Source: JAWLHJ01 sp039587535 (GTDB lineage: Bacteria > Gemmatimonadota > Gemmatimonadetes > Longimicrobiales > Gaopeijiaceae). Taken from it: 64,000 bases of DNA. Location: the NCBI GenBank assembly GCA_039587535.1, contig JBDHIF010000008.1:1-64000 (forward strand), in the 5' to 3' direction. The stretch's first letter is position 1; every line of letters begins with the position of its first letter. This document shows, piece by piece, positions 26,087-34,583 of this stretch. Both the position numbers and the translations under genes were made by a program. The notes under the pieces are model-generated. The model saw only the letters and a list, made by a program, of their open reading frames with translations, had not been told where the DNA came from and did not search any database.

Positions 26087-26725
26087 GTGTCCAGACGCAT
26101 TCCCGAAAGCACCGTCCGCAGGCTCTCGCATTATCTGCGCTCGCTCGAGGACCTGGAGACTGAAGCCGGCCAGACCGTATCCAGCGAGGAGCTCGCTCAG
26201 CGGGGGCAGACGACGGCTGCTCAGGTCCGGAAAGATCTCTCCCACTTCGGGTCGTTCGGGAAGAGGGGCCTCGGCTATAGGGTCGATGAGCTGAGGGATC
26301 GCCTCCGCCAGATCCTGGGCGTGGACCGGAGCTGGCGGGTCGCCCTGCTAGGGGCCGGGCGTATCGGCTCCGCGCTGTTTGCCTACCCCGACTTCAACGT
26401 TCGCGGATACGATGTGGTGGCGGTCTTCGACAACGACCCCGAGAAGATCGGTCGCCGTTGGGGTGATGTGACGATCCGTGACGTCCGGGAGATGGAGGCG
26501 GTGATTCGCGAGGCGGACGTCGAGCTGGCGATTCTTGCGGTCCCCGGACCGGCTGCGCAGCAGCTGGCTGCGCGGGCCGTAGAGGCAGGGGTGAAGGGGA
26601 TCTTGAATTTCGCGCCCATCCGACTCCGAGTGCCGGATGACATCCATGTGGAGGACGTAAGCCTCGTCATGGAGCTCGAAGCCCTGTCCTTCGCGATAAC
26701 CCAGGCGCAGGTGCCCGACGAGTGA
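26087..26725 (+). CDS. rex: Redox-sensing transcriptional repressor Rex
   Basis: Rex senses the NADH/NAD+ ratio and represses fermentation and respiratory genes when NADH is low. The 212-residue protein has the N-terminal winged-helix domain (1-80) with the family-defining recognition stretch RKDLSHFGSFGKRGLGY (48-64). The Rossmann NAD(H) domain follows, with GAGRIG (89-94), and the C-terminal domain-swapped helix (LVMELEALSFAI). I chose the GTG before SRRIPESTVRRL, which fits the family's N-terminus and lies after the operator; an earlier in-frame ATG would place the operator inside the gene. The stop overlaps the next start (GTGA). Confidence 0.95.
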   Translation: MSRRIPESTVRRLSHYLRSLEDLETEAGQTVSSEELAQRGQTTAAQVRKDLSHFGSFGKRGLGYRVDELRDRLRQILGVDRSWRVALLGAGRIGSALFAYPDFNVRGYDVVAVFDNDPEKIGRRWGDVTIRDVREMEAVIREADVELAILAVPGPAAQQLAARAVEAGVKGILNFAPIRLRVPDDIHVEDVSLVMELEALSFAITQAQVPDE

Positions 26726-27576
26726 CGGCTGGCTCCCGAGCTGCGGGATCCGAAGGGCAACGATCCCTGGTTCGAGCGGCCGAGCGTCGTTTAGTAGGGG
26801 GGCCGACCCACACGTTGGAGCTGGCTCGAGATATCCTGGGACTCGAGGGGCATGCCGGTGCGGCCGCTTCTGCCGTCTTCCAGCTCCTTTCCGCCGATCG
26901 TCGGTTCCTCGTGGACAAGGACGGCGTTTGGCGCCTGGATCCGGAGGCCGTGCCTTTGGGGCGCCCGCTCTCCGAGCTTCGGTTCGCCGTGGTGGACGTG
27001 GAGACGACGGGCGGAGCATCCTGGCGCGGTCACCGGATCATCGATATCGGGATCGTCGAGGTGGCCGGCGGACGGATCACCGCGGAGTACGAGACGCTGG
27101 TGAATCCCGGACGGCGAGTGCCTCCCGGCATCACCGCGTTGACAGGCATCACTGGAGAGATGGTGGCCGACGCGCCATTCTTCGAGCATGTGGCCGAGGC
27201 GATCGAGGAACGTCTCCTGGGCCGGGTCTTCGTAGCGCACAACGCCATGTTCGACTGGGGGTTCGTGTCTCGGGAGCTCGTCGACGCCTTGGGAGAGTCG
27301 CCGGACGTCCCTCGACTCTGCACCGTGCGCCTGACCAGGCGTCTGGTCCCGCAGCTGAGGCGTCGCAACCTCGACGTCGTGTGCAGGCACTTCGATGTGC
27401 CCATCCATGCCCGCCACCGTGCCCACGGCGACGCCCTCGCCACCGCTCGCGTGCTTCTCCGCCTATTGGACGAAGCCGCGGGTCTCGGGATCGAGGACCT
27501 CGAGACGTTGGAGGGTTATGTGCGAAGGCGGAGGCGCCGTATCGACCCTAGCCAATACCGGTTCGAGGGATTCTGA
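26722..27576 (+). CDS. DEDDh-family 3'-5' exonuclease (DnaQ/PolC-epsilon-like) with N-terminal extension
   Basis: A 284-residue protein with a DEDDh exonuclease fold from about residue 85: exo I DVETT (D92, E94), exo II HNAMFDWGF (D177) and exo III HRAHGDALAT (H232, D237). The first 80 residues (LELARDILGLEGHAGAAASAVFQLLSAD) resemble a small winged-helix module and are not typical of DnaQ. The protein could be a replicative proofreading subunit or a stand-alone repair exonuclease; no polymerase gene is nearby to decide. The C-terminal tail is arginine-rich (RRRRRRID). The GTG start overlaps the rex stop, so the two genes share expression. Confidence 0.85.
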   Translation: MTAGSRAAGSEGQRSLVRAAERRLVGGPTHTLELARDILGLEGHAGAAASAVFQLLSADRRFLVDKDGVWRLDPEAVPLGRPLSELRFAVVDVETTGGASWRGHRIIDIGIVEVAGGRITAEYETLVNPGRRVPPGITALTGITGEMVADAPFFEHVAEAIEERLLGRVFVAHNAMFDWGFVSRELVDALGESPDVPRLCTVRLTRRLVPQLRRRNLDVVCRHFDVPIHARHRAHGDALATARVLLRLLDEAAGLGIEDLETLEGYVRRRRRRIDPSQYRFEGF

Positions 27577-27577
27577 C

Positions 27578-28471
27578 ATGCCCCGATCGATTCAGGACCT
27601 GCCGTTGAGCCGTACCACCACCGTGGGCTCGATCCGCATCCACGCATTGGAAGCGGGCCTTCAGTGGCTGGACGGCGGCGCCATGTTCGGTGTGGTGCCG
27701 AAGCCCTTGTGGGAGAAGCGCATCCCTGCGGATCCCAGAAACCGGATCCCCCTGGCGCTCCGATGTCTCCTCGTCGAAGCGCCCAACGCCCTGGTGCTGG
27801 TGGATACGGGAATCGGCAACAAGGAGAACGCGAAGTTCCGGGAGATCTACGGAGTCGAGAACCCGGGCGACCCCACGCGGCTGGAGGACGCGATCCGGCA
27901 CGCCGGATTCGAGTCGACCGACGTGGACATCGTCCTGGATACGCACCTGCACTTCGACCACGCGGGCGGCAACACCATGCGCGACGAGGGTGGGCGCGTC
28001 GTGCCGGCCTTCCCGGGTGCCCGGTACGTCGTCCAGGCCGGTGAGCTGGAGTTTGCCAAGAGCCGAAACGAGCGGATCCGAGCGAGCTATCTGGAGGCCA
28101 ACCACGCACCGATCACCGAGGCCGGATTATGGGATTTGGTCCGGGGCGAGGCGCAGGTCACCGAAGGCGTGAGCGTGCTTCCCACCCCCGGGCACACGCC
28201 CCACCATCAGTCGGTGCTCGTGACCAGTGACGGTGAGGCCGCCTGCTTTTTGGCCGATGTCTGCCCTACCGTCGCGCATCTTCCGCTCCCCTGGATCATG
28301 GGGTACGACCTCGAGCCGTTGGTCACCCTGGAGTCGAAACGAGGCCTGTGGGCGCGGGCGCTCGAGGAGCAGTGGCTGTTGGTGTTCGAGCACGATCCCG
28401 AGGTGGCGTGGGGACGCCTCGACCCGGACGCCGATCGACCGAGGCTGGGCCGAGCGTCAGGCTCCGCCTAG
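27578..28471 (+). CDS. Metallo-beta-lactamase-fold hydrolase
   Basis: A 297-residue cytoplasmic hydrolase of the MBL superfamily. The dinuclear zinc motif THLHFDHAGG (His123, His125, Asp127, His128) is preceded by the LVLVDTGIGNK strand and followed by the later zinc ligands TPGHTPHHQ and FLADVCPT. It resembles the quorum-quenching lactonase/YflN-like branch in overall order, but substrate cannot be read from sequence. It begins two bases after the exonuclease stop and probably shares its transcript. Confidence 0.85.
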   Translation: MPRSIQDLPLSRTTTVGSIRIHALEAGLQWLDGGAMFGVVPKPLWEKRIPADPRNRIPLALRCLLVEAPNALVLVDTGIGNKENAKFREIYGVENPGDPTRLEDAIRHAGFESTDVDIVLDTHLHFDHAGGNTMRDEGGRVVPAFPGARYVVQAGELEFAKSRNERIRASYLEANHAPITEAGLWDLVRGEAQVTEGVSVLPTPGHTPHHQSVLVTSDGEAACFLADVCPTVAHLPLPWIMGYDLEPLVTLESKRGLWARALEEQWLLVFEHDPEVAWGRLDPDADRPRLGRASGSA

Positions 28472-28511
28472 CTCTTCCCGTCTGCGATCGACCCGGGAGG
28501 TCCGGCCAGCC

Positions 28512-28540
28512 ATGACCGGGCGGCGATTTTTGGGTATCTT
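28512..28540 (+). promoter_or_regulatory. Candidate promoter for the thiolase gene
   Basis: ATGACC and TATCTT are spaced by 17 bases in the 150-base gap before the thiolase gene. The start would lie about 75 bases before the ATG. The match is moderate. Confidence 0.35.
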
Positions 28541-28621
28541 GCAACGCTCCCGACCGGACGATACCTCGCGCGGGAGCGACGCACAGAATCCAGTCCCGGA
28601 CCTCAGGGGTTTCAGAGCGAT

Positions 28622-29836
28622 ATGGCTGACGCATCGAAGACCGCCGTCATTCTAAAGGGTGGCGCCCGGACGCCCATCGGACGCTTCCTGGGTGGGTTGA
28701 GCCCGCTCTCCGCGTCGGATCTCGGCGCCATCGCGATCCGAGCGGCGGTGGACCGCTCCGGTGTCGACGTAGGTGACATCGAGGAAGTCATCGTCGGGAA
28801 CGTGGTTTCCGCTGGCGGTGGGCAGGCGCCCGCACGTCAGGCCGCAGTGAACGCAGGGCTTCCGGCGACCATCCCGGCGGTGACCGTGAACAAGGTCTGT
28901 GGCTCCGGCCTCAAGGCGGTCATGCTGGCGGCACAAGCCATCCGGGCCGGTGACGCCAAGCTTGCCGTGGCCGGTGGGATGGAATCCATGTCCAATGTCC
29001 CCCACTACGTGAGGGGCCTCCGGAAAGGTGTGAAGTTCGGTGACCAGAACCTCCAGGACGGGTTGATCTACGACGGCCTGTGGTGCTCGTTCGGGAACTG
29101 CCACATGGGCGGGCATGCCGAGTACACGGCGCAGAAGGGTGAGGTCTCACGGGACGACGCCGACCAATTCAGCCTCCGCTCCCACCAGAAAGCGGTGGAC
29201 GCCATCGAGGGGGGCCGGTTCCGGAACGAGATCGTTCCGGTCGAGATCAAGGGCCGCCGGGGTGTCACGGTCGTGGATACCGATGAGAGCCCCCGTGTGG
29301 ACACGTCGCTGGAGGCGCTTGGCAAGCTTCGGCCGGCCTTCGTCCGGGACGCACCCGACGACATCGAAGAGCACGTGGTCACCGCGGGCAACGCGCCGGG
29401 TTTGAATGACGGCGCGGCCGCCGTGGTCGTGGCATCTCTGGAGTACGCTCAGGCCCATGGCCTCGAGTATGATGCGGTCATCTCGGCGTACGCTTCCGGA
29501 GCGACGGAGCCTCAGGACCTCTTCTTCGCGCCCATCGACGCCGTGAACAAGCTCATGGCGAAGGAAGGGAAGGCGATCGGGGACTACGGGTTGTTCGAGG
29601 TAAACGAGGCGTTCGCCGTCCAGGCCATCGCGGACATGCGTGCTCTGGGCATGGACGAAGAGCGGGTGAACGTGAATGGTGGTGCAGTAGCGCTCGGGCA
29701 CCCGATCGGAGCCTCCGGCACCAGAATCCTCATCACGCTCCTGAATGCGATGGAGCAGAACGACGAGGCGACCGGACTCGCCACGCTCTGCCTGGGCGGC
29801 GGCAACGCCGTCGCGCTCTCGGTGGAGAAGGCCTGA
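28622..29836 (+). CDS. Thiolase family protein (acetyl-CoA C-acyltransferase)
   Basis: Catalyses thiolytic cleavage or condensation of acyl-CoA. The 404-residue protein has the nucleophilic Cys93 in VNKVCGSGLKAV, the motif NEAFAVQ, His360 in GGAVALGHPIGASG, and the second cysteine Cys390 in TLCLGGG. This is a full thiolase catalytic set. The acetoacetyl-CoA thiolase type is most likely by overall similarity to AtoB/PhaA. It heads a run that also holds 3-hydroxyacyl-CoA and acyl-CoA dehydrogenases; a clear enoyl-CoA hydratase is absent from the window. Confidence 0.93.
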   Translation: MADASKTAVILKGGARTPIGRFLGGLSPLSASDLGAIAIRAAVDRSGVDVGDIEEVIVGNVVSAGGGQAPARQAAVNAGLPATIPAVTVNKVCGSGLKAVMLAAQAIRAGDAKLAVAGGMESMSNVPHYVRGLRKGVKFGDQNLQDGLIYDGLWCSFGNCHMGGHAEYTAQKGEVSRDDADQFSLRSHQKAVDAIEGGRFRNEIVPVEIKGRRGVTVVDTDESPRVDTSLEALGKLRPAFVRDAPDDIEEHVVTAGNAPGLNDGAAAVVVASLEYAQAHGLEYDAVISAYASGATEPQDLFFAPIDAVNKLMAKEGKAIGDYGLFEVNEAFAVQAIADMRALGMDEERVNVNGGAVALGHPIGASGTRILITLLNAMEQNDEATGLATLCLGGGNAVALSVEKA

Positions 29837-29892
29837 GCGGCCCTACGGATACGCAGCAAAGACTCATACGAGCACAGGAGCGGACCCAACCG

Positions 29893-30477
29893 ATGAACAG
29901 CGTGACACAGACCTTCAAGGCCTGGGCCTTCCAGGATGTCGTCTCCGATCCGCGGGCCCGCAGGGGCCTCGCGCTGGTGGCTTTCGTGCTCGCCACCGCA
30001 TTCGGTGCACAGGTCGGGGTGCGGTTCCCGTGGACCCAGGTCCCGATGACCCTCCAGCCGCTCTTCGTCATCCTGGCGGGAGCAGTGCTCGGTCCACGCC
30101 TCGGAGCCATGGCCATCGCCACCTACGTCATGGTGGGTGCCGCAGGCGCACCGGTGTTCTCCAACGGTGCGGCCGGACTGCCTTGGCTCCTCGGACCCAC
30201 TGGTGGCTACTTGCTCGCCATGCCCGCCGCCGCATTCGTGACCGGTGCAGTCGCCGGAGCATCGGCGGGTGCGTTGCGCCTTTTCTTGGGGCTCACGCTC
30301 GGCACGGTGACGATCTACGCCGGCGGTGTCTCCTGGCTGCTGCTGGTATCGGGTGGGGGACTGGCCACAGCGCTCTCGCTTGGGGTCGTGCCGTTCATCG
30401 CTGGTGACGTGACCAAGATCTTCATCGCGTTCTTCGCGGCCAAATCGCTCCAGGGCACGAGCTTCGGACGACTCTAG
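29893..30477 (+). CDS. bioY: BioY-family biotin transporter (S component)
   Basis: BioY is the membrane substrate-binding component for biotin uptake, working alone or with an ECF module. The 194-residue protein is highly hydrophobic with about six membrane segments and the BioY signatures FPWTQVPMTLQPLFVILAG and GPTGGYLLAMPAAAFV. No EcfA or EcfT genes are nearby. It sits between thiolase and fatty-acid enzymes; biotin is a cofactor of acyl-CoA carboxylases, which gives a loose functional link. Confidence 0.93.
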   Translation: MNSVTQTFKAWAFQDVVSDPRARRGLALVAFVLATAFGAQVGVRFPWTQVPMTLQPLFVILAGAVLGPRLGAMAIATYVMVGAAGAPVFSNGAAGLPWLLGPTGGYLLAMPAAAFVTGAVAGASAGALRLFLGLTLGTVTIYAGGVSWLLLVSGGGLATALSLGVVPFIAGDVTKIFIAFFAAKSLQGTSFGRL

Positions 30478-30510
30478 GCCACTGCGGGCGCCCCGAACGT
30501 CGTCGTTGGC

Positions 30511-31422
30511 GTGGGGGAGGATGGTTCAGGCCGTGTGCTTCGCGCCGAGAGCGGACGACTCCGGCTCGGTTGGCGCCTGCTCATTTTCGTGGTGGTTGCG
30601 CTGTGCGTGACGGTCGCCGTGGGGCTCATCTTGCCTTCTCATCTGGTGTCCGGGTCCGTGGCGCTGCTCGTGGGGAGCTGCGTGGGTGGATGGATGCTTC
30701 TGGCCTCGGAGGGCCGTCGACCCGCGGCTCTGGGTTTTCACCTCTCCTCGGAGGTTGGCTCGGAGCTCGCGGTAGGCGTCGCGCTTGGGCTAGGAGTGGC
30801 GCTCTTGGCGGTGACCGCTCTATGGGCGGCCGGCGCGGTGCGTTGGGTCACGGAGACGGGGACTGCAGTGGGTTGGGTGACTGGGGCAGGATCTGCGGTG
30901 TTGATCTTGGCCATCCCGGCCGCCGCGGAGGAGGCGTTGCTCCGGGGCTATCCGCTCCAGGCTTTGGCCGAAGCCTGGGGCATCGGGCCTGCCCTCGTGG
31001 TCACGTCCACCGCGTTCGCGCTCGCGCACCTGGGCAATCCTGGGGTCACCCCGCTGGCCGTGGTGAACATCGGGCTCGCCGGGCTGTGGCTGGGGTTGGT
31101 TTGGGTACGGACCGGGAGCCTATGGTGGGCCACCGGCGCGCACCTGGGTTGGAACTGGGGAACCGCGTACATCGCGGATCTCCCGGTGAGCGGTCTCGAG
31201 CTCTTCGACGCGCCCTATTACGGAGCGTCGATGTCGGGGCCGGAGTGGTTGGGAGGTGGAGCGTTCGGCCCGGAGGGCAGCGTGCTCGCCACTCTCACGT
31301 TGGGTGCCGCCTCGTGGTGGTGCTGGACGACGGATCGCCTTCGGGCGAGCGAAGCGGTGGTCGCCGCGAAGCCTTTGGTGGCTGTCGGACCCATAGTCAG
31401 ACCAAAGAAGGAGTTCAGTTGA
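30511..31422 (+). CDS. CPBP-family intramembrane metalloprotease
   Basis: A 303-residue multipass membrane protein of the CPBP (Abi, Rce1-like) group. The three family motifs are present: EE-x3-R in AAAEEALLRGY (E140, E141, R145), F-x3-H in FALAHLG (F169, H173), and H-x3-N in HLGWNWG (H211, N215). Members remove CAAX-like peptides, process bacteriocins or act as immunity proteins; the substrate here is unknown. The GTG start follows bioY by 33 bases. The next gene begins immediately after its stop. Confidence 0.85.
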   Translation: MGEDGSGRVLRAESGRLRLGWRLLIFVVVALCVTVAVGLILPSHLVSGSVALLVGSCVGGWMLLASEGRRPAALGFHLSSEVGSELAVGVALGLGVALLAVTALWAAGAVRWVTETGTAVGWVTGAGSAVLILAIPAAAEEALLRGYPLQALAEAWGIGPALVVTSTAFALAHLGNPGVTPLAVVNIGLAGLWLGLVWVRTGSLWWATGAHLGWNWGTAYIADLPVSGLELFDAPYYGASMSGPEWLGGGAFGPEGSVLATLTLGAASWWCWTTDRLRASEAVVAAKPLVAVGPIVRPKKEFS

Positions 31423-31423
31423 T

Positions 31424-32281
31424 ATGAGCATCGACCGGATCGCGGTCGTCGGTGGCGGCACCATGGGCAACGGCATTGCCCACGTGGCGGCGCAGCATGG
31501 AAAGCAGGTCCGTCTCATCGACGTCCAGGCCGAGGTGCTGGACAGAGCGCTCGCGACCATCGCCAAGAACCTCGAGCGCCAGGTCAAGAAGGGCGTGCTC
31601 GACGACGCGGAGAAGGACGCGACCTTGGGTCGCATCGAGACGGTGACCGATCTGGCGGAAGGGGCGCAGGGTGTGGACCTGGTCGTGGAGGCGGTGCCGG
31701 AGAAGCCGGACCTCAAGTACTCCATCTTCAAGACGTTGGACGCCGCCGCCGGGCCCGACACGATCCTGGCCAGCAACACGTCGTCCATCTCCATCACCGA
31801 GATCGCCGCGAGCACGAGCCGACCGGACAAGGTCATCGGGATGCACTTCATGAATCCCGTGCCGGTCATGGCGCTGGTGGAGGTCATCCGGGGGCTCGCC
31901 ACCAGCGACGAGACGACCGAGGTCACCGTCGAGCTGTCCCGAGCGCTGGGGAAGACGCCTGTGGAAGTGAACGACTTCCCGGGCTTCGTCTCGAACCGCG
32001 TCCTCATGCCGATGATCAACGAGGCGGTCACGGCGCTCATGGAAGGTGTAGCGGAGGTCGAGGCCATCGACACCGTGATGAAGCTCGGCATGAATCACCC
32101 CATGGGCCCGCTCAAGCTGGCGGACCTCATCGGGCTCGATACCTGCCTGAACATCCTCGAGGTCCTGCACCGGGAGCTCGGAGACGATCGATATCGGCCC
32201 TCGCCGCTGCTGCGGAAGTACGTGGCGGCGGGGTGGCTCGGGCGAAAGTCCGGGCGCGGCTTCTACTCCTACGACCGGTAA
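31424..32281 (+). CDS. hbd: 3-hydroxyacyl-CoA (3-hydroxybutyryl-CoA) dehydrogenase
   Basis: Oxidises 3-hydroxyacyl-CoA to 3-ketoacyl-CoA with NAD. The 285-residue protein starts MSIDRIAVVGGGTMGNGIAH with the NAD-binding GGGTMG (10-15), and has catalytic His141 in IGMHFMNPVPVM and Glu153 in LVEVIRG. The C-terminal dimerisation domain ends RKSGRGFYSYDR, as is usual. It overlaps no neighbour and is followed after 11 bases by the acyl-CoA dehydrogenase. Whether it serves beta-oxidation or butyrate/PHB metabolism is not decided by the sequence. Confidence 0.94.
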   Translation: MSIDRIAVVGGGTMGNGIAHVAAQHGKQVRLIDVQAEVLDRALATIAKNLERQVKKGVLDDAEKDATLGRIETVTDLAEGAQGVDLVVEAVPEKPDLKYSIFKTLDAAAGPDTILASNTSSISITEIAASTSRPDKVIGMHFMNPVPVMALVEVIRGLATSDETTEVTVELSRALGKTPVEVNDFPGFVSNRVLMPMINEAVTALMEGVAEVEAIDTVMKLGMNHPMGPLKLADLIGLDTCLNILEVLHRELGDDRYRPSPLLRKYVAAGWLGRKSGRGFYSYDR

Positions 32282-32292
32282 ACAGAACGCAT

Positions 32293-33456
32293 ATGCCTAC
32301 GCCCGAACAGCTCGAGATCAAGTCGCTCGCCCACGATTTCGCCGCCGGCGAGCTCCGTCCGCATACCCAGGCTTGGGACGAGAGTCGCACGCTGGGAGAC
32401 GATGTCTTCGGAAAGCTCGCGGAGCTCGGCTTCCTCGGGATGCTGGTGGGAGAGGAGCACGGCGGCCTGGACTTCGACCTCACCACCTACCTGCTCGTCC
32501 TGGAGGAGCTGGCCTGGGGTGACCCGGCGGTGGCTCTCGCTGTGTCCATTCACAGCGGGCCCGTCGCAGGACTGCTCCAGCGGCATGGCACGGACGACCA
32601 AAGGGCCCACTGGCTGCCCAAGCTCGCGTCCGGGGAGATCCTCGGGGCATTCGCCCTGTCGGAGGCCGGTGCCGGTAGCGATCCCGCGTCGCTCCGCACC
32701 AGCGCCGCCTGGGATGGCGAAGAATGGAGGATCGACGGCGAGAAGAAATGGGTGACGAACGGAAGCCGTGCCGGGCTCCTCGTGACCTTCGCCAGGACCG
32801 GGAACGAGGAGATCTCCTCGTTCCTGGTGCCCGGTGACGCCCCAGGCGTCTCTCTGGGCTCTCGCGAGACCACCATGGGCTTTCGCGCTTCGGATACCGT
32901 GAAGATCGAGCTGAACGGAGCCCGTGTGGGTGGTGACGCGCTCGTCGGGGACGCCGGGCGTGGCCTCTCGTACGCGCTGGAGGCTCTTGATCTCGGCCGG
33001 GTCGGCGTGGCCGTACAGGCCAGCGGCGTCGGGCGCGCTGCCATGGAGCATGCCGCCCGGTATGCCCTGGAGCGAGAGCAGTTCGGCCGCGAGATCGCCC
33101 GGTTCGGGGCGATACAGGCGAAGCTGGCCGAGATGGCAGCTCGTGTATCCGCGGGGCGTGCGCTGGCCCACGAGGCTGCTGAGATCCTGGAGGCGTTCCG
33201 CTCCGGGAGCGCCGACCTGCGCACCGGCGTCGATGGCGTCACTGCGCGGGCAGCGGTGGCCAAGCTGGTGGCGTCCGAGGCGGCAACCTGGTCAGCCGAT
33301 GAGGCCGTACAGATCTACGGCGGCTACGGCTACATGCGGCATTACCCGGTGGAGAAGCTTCTCCGGGACGCCAAGGGCTACGAGATCTTCGAAGGTACCA
33401 GTGAGATCCTTCGGCAGGTGATCGCGCGGGAGGTCTTGCGCGAGGCCGGGGACTGA
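32293..33456 (+). CDS. Acyl-CoA dehydrogenase
   Basis: FAD enzyme that introduces the 2,3-double bond in acyl-CoA. The 387-residue protein has the FAD/substrate signatures LGAFALSEAGAGSDPA and EKKWVTNG, and the C-terminal YGGYGYMRHYPVEKLLRDAK. The catalytic base is Glu367 in YEIFEGTSEIL, placed as in medium- and short-chain enzymes. The start is the ATG following ACGC; an upstream start would overlap hbd. Together with the thiolase and hbd it supplies three of the four beta-oxidation steps. Confidence 0.94.
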   Translation: MPTPEQLEIKSLAHDFAAGELRPHTQAWDESRTLGDDVFGKLAELGFLGMLVGEEHGGLDFDLTTYLLVLEELAWGDPAVALAVSIHSGPVAGLLQRHGTDDQRAHWLPKLASGEILGAFALSEAGAGSDPASLRTSAAWDGEEWRIDGEKKWVTNGSRAGLLVTFARTGNEEISSFLVPGDAPGVSLGSRETTMGFRASDTVKIELNGARVGGDALVGDAGRGLSYALEALDLGRVGVAVQASGVGRAAMEHAARYALEREQFGREIARFGAIQAKLAEMAARVSAGRALAHEAAEILEAFRSGSADLRTGVDGVTARAAVAKLVASEAATWSADEAVQIYGGYGYMRHYPVEKLLRDAKGYEIFEGTSEILRQVIAREVLREAGD

Positions 33457-33515
33457 CGCGCAGGGGTGCGCGATCTCCAGCAGCTTCTGAGACAACTGCC
33501 AGGGTGGGGACGACG

Positions 33516-34583
33516 ATGGAACTCTTCGAGTTGATGGCGGGGAAGCAGCACGAGCAACTCGTGTTATGGACCGAGCCTCGCTTCGGGTACAAGGGAATCA
33601 TATCGCTGCACGACACGTCACTGGGTCCGGGCCTGGGTGGTACACGGCTTTGGAACTATGCGACCGAGGAGGAGGCGCTGGTCGACGCCCTTCGGCTCGC
33701 TCGCGGGATGACCTACAAGGCTGCTGTAACAGGGCTGACCCTCGGTGGGGGCAAGTCCGTGATCTGGGGCGACCCCAAGATCCGTGGGGTGGACCGCGAG
33801 ATGCTCTTTCGGGCACATGGACGGGCCGTGGAATCGCTGGGGGGACGTTACATCACCGCGGAGGACGTAGGGACCTCGCCCGCCGACATGGCCCATATCG
33901 CGCTCGAGACGGAGCACGTCGTGGGGCTGGAGGGCACCTCCGGCGACCCGTCGCCCGTGACCGCCTACGGCGTCTACCGGGGGATCAAGGCGGCGGCCAT
34001 GGCGCGTTACGGTGACGACTCGCTCGACGGGCTGCACGTTGCCGTGCAGGGGCTCGGGCAGGTGGGGTACCATCTTTGCGAGAATCTCCGGGGTGAGGGA
34101 GCACGGCTGAGCGTCACCGACATCGACAGTGGGCGCATCGAGCGCGTCGTGGACGAGTTCGACGCTGAAGCGGTGGTGCCCGAGGACATCTTCGACGTGG
34201 ACGCAGACATCTTCGCTCCCTGCGCGCTGGGAGCCGTCCTGAACGACGACACGATTCCGCGGCTCAAGGTCGACATCGTCGCGGGCGCGGCGAACAACCA
34301 GCTGGCCAGCACGACGAAGCATGGCCCGGCCCTTCAGGAAGCCGGGATTCTCTACGCGCCCGATTACGTGATCAACGCGGGCGGGCTCATCAACGTGTAC
34401 GGCGAGCTCCAGGGCTGGACCCGCGAGCAGAGCTTGCAGAAGGCCGGAGAGATCTACGACACACTTCTCCAAGTCTTCCAACTGGCCGAGAACGAGCGCG
34501 TCTCGCCCGAAGAGGCAGCGGCACGCGCGGCGGAGGAGCGCATCCAGCGCGCCCGTCACCTGCAACGGACCTATTTGACATGA
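33516..34583 (+). CDS. Glu/Leu/Phe/Val dehydrogenase, leucine-dehydrogenase-like
   Basis: NAD-dependent oxidative deaminase of amino acids to 2-oxoacids. The 355-residue protein is the short leucine-dehydrogenase type, with GGTRLWNYATEEEALVDALR, catalytic lysines in GMTYKAA (K68) and LGGGKSV (K80), and the Rossmann segment VQGLGQVGYHLCE. The ATG I chose follows AGGGTGGGG; a GTG four codons upstream is possible. It overlaps glyA by four bases. Next to acyl-CoA and 3-hydroxyacyl-CoA dehydrogenases, it fits branched-chain amino-acid breakdown, though this is inference. Confidence 0.9.
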   Translation: MELFELMAGKQHEQLVLWTEPRFGYKGIISLHDTSLGPGLGGTRLWNYATEEEALVDALRLARGMTYKAAVTGLTLGGGKSVIWGDPKIRGVDREMLFRAHGRAVESLGGRYITAEDVGTSPADMAHIALETEHVVGLEGTSGDPSPVTAYGVYRGIKAAAMARYGDDSLDGLHVAVQGLGQVGYHLCENLRGEGARLSVTDIDSGRIERVVDEFDAEAVVPEDIFDVDADIFAPCALGAVLNDDTIPRLKVDIVAGAANNQLASTTKHGPALQEAGILYAPDYVINAGGLINVYGELQGWTREQSLQKAGEIYDTLLQVFQLAENERVSPEEAAARAAEERIQRARHLQRTYLT

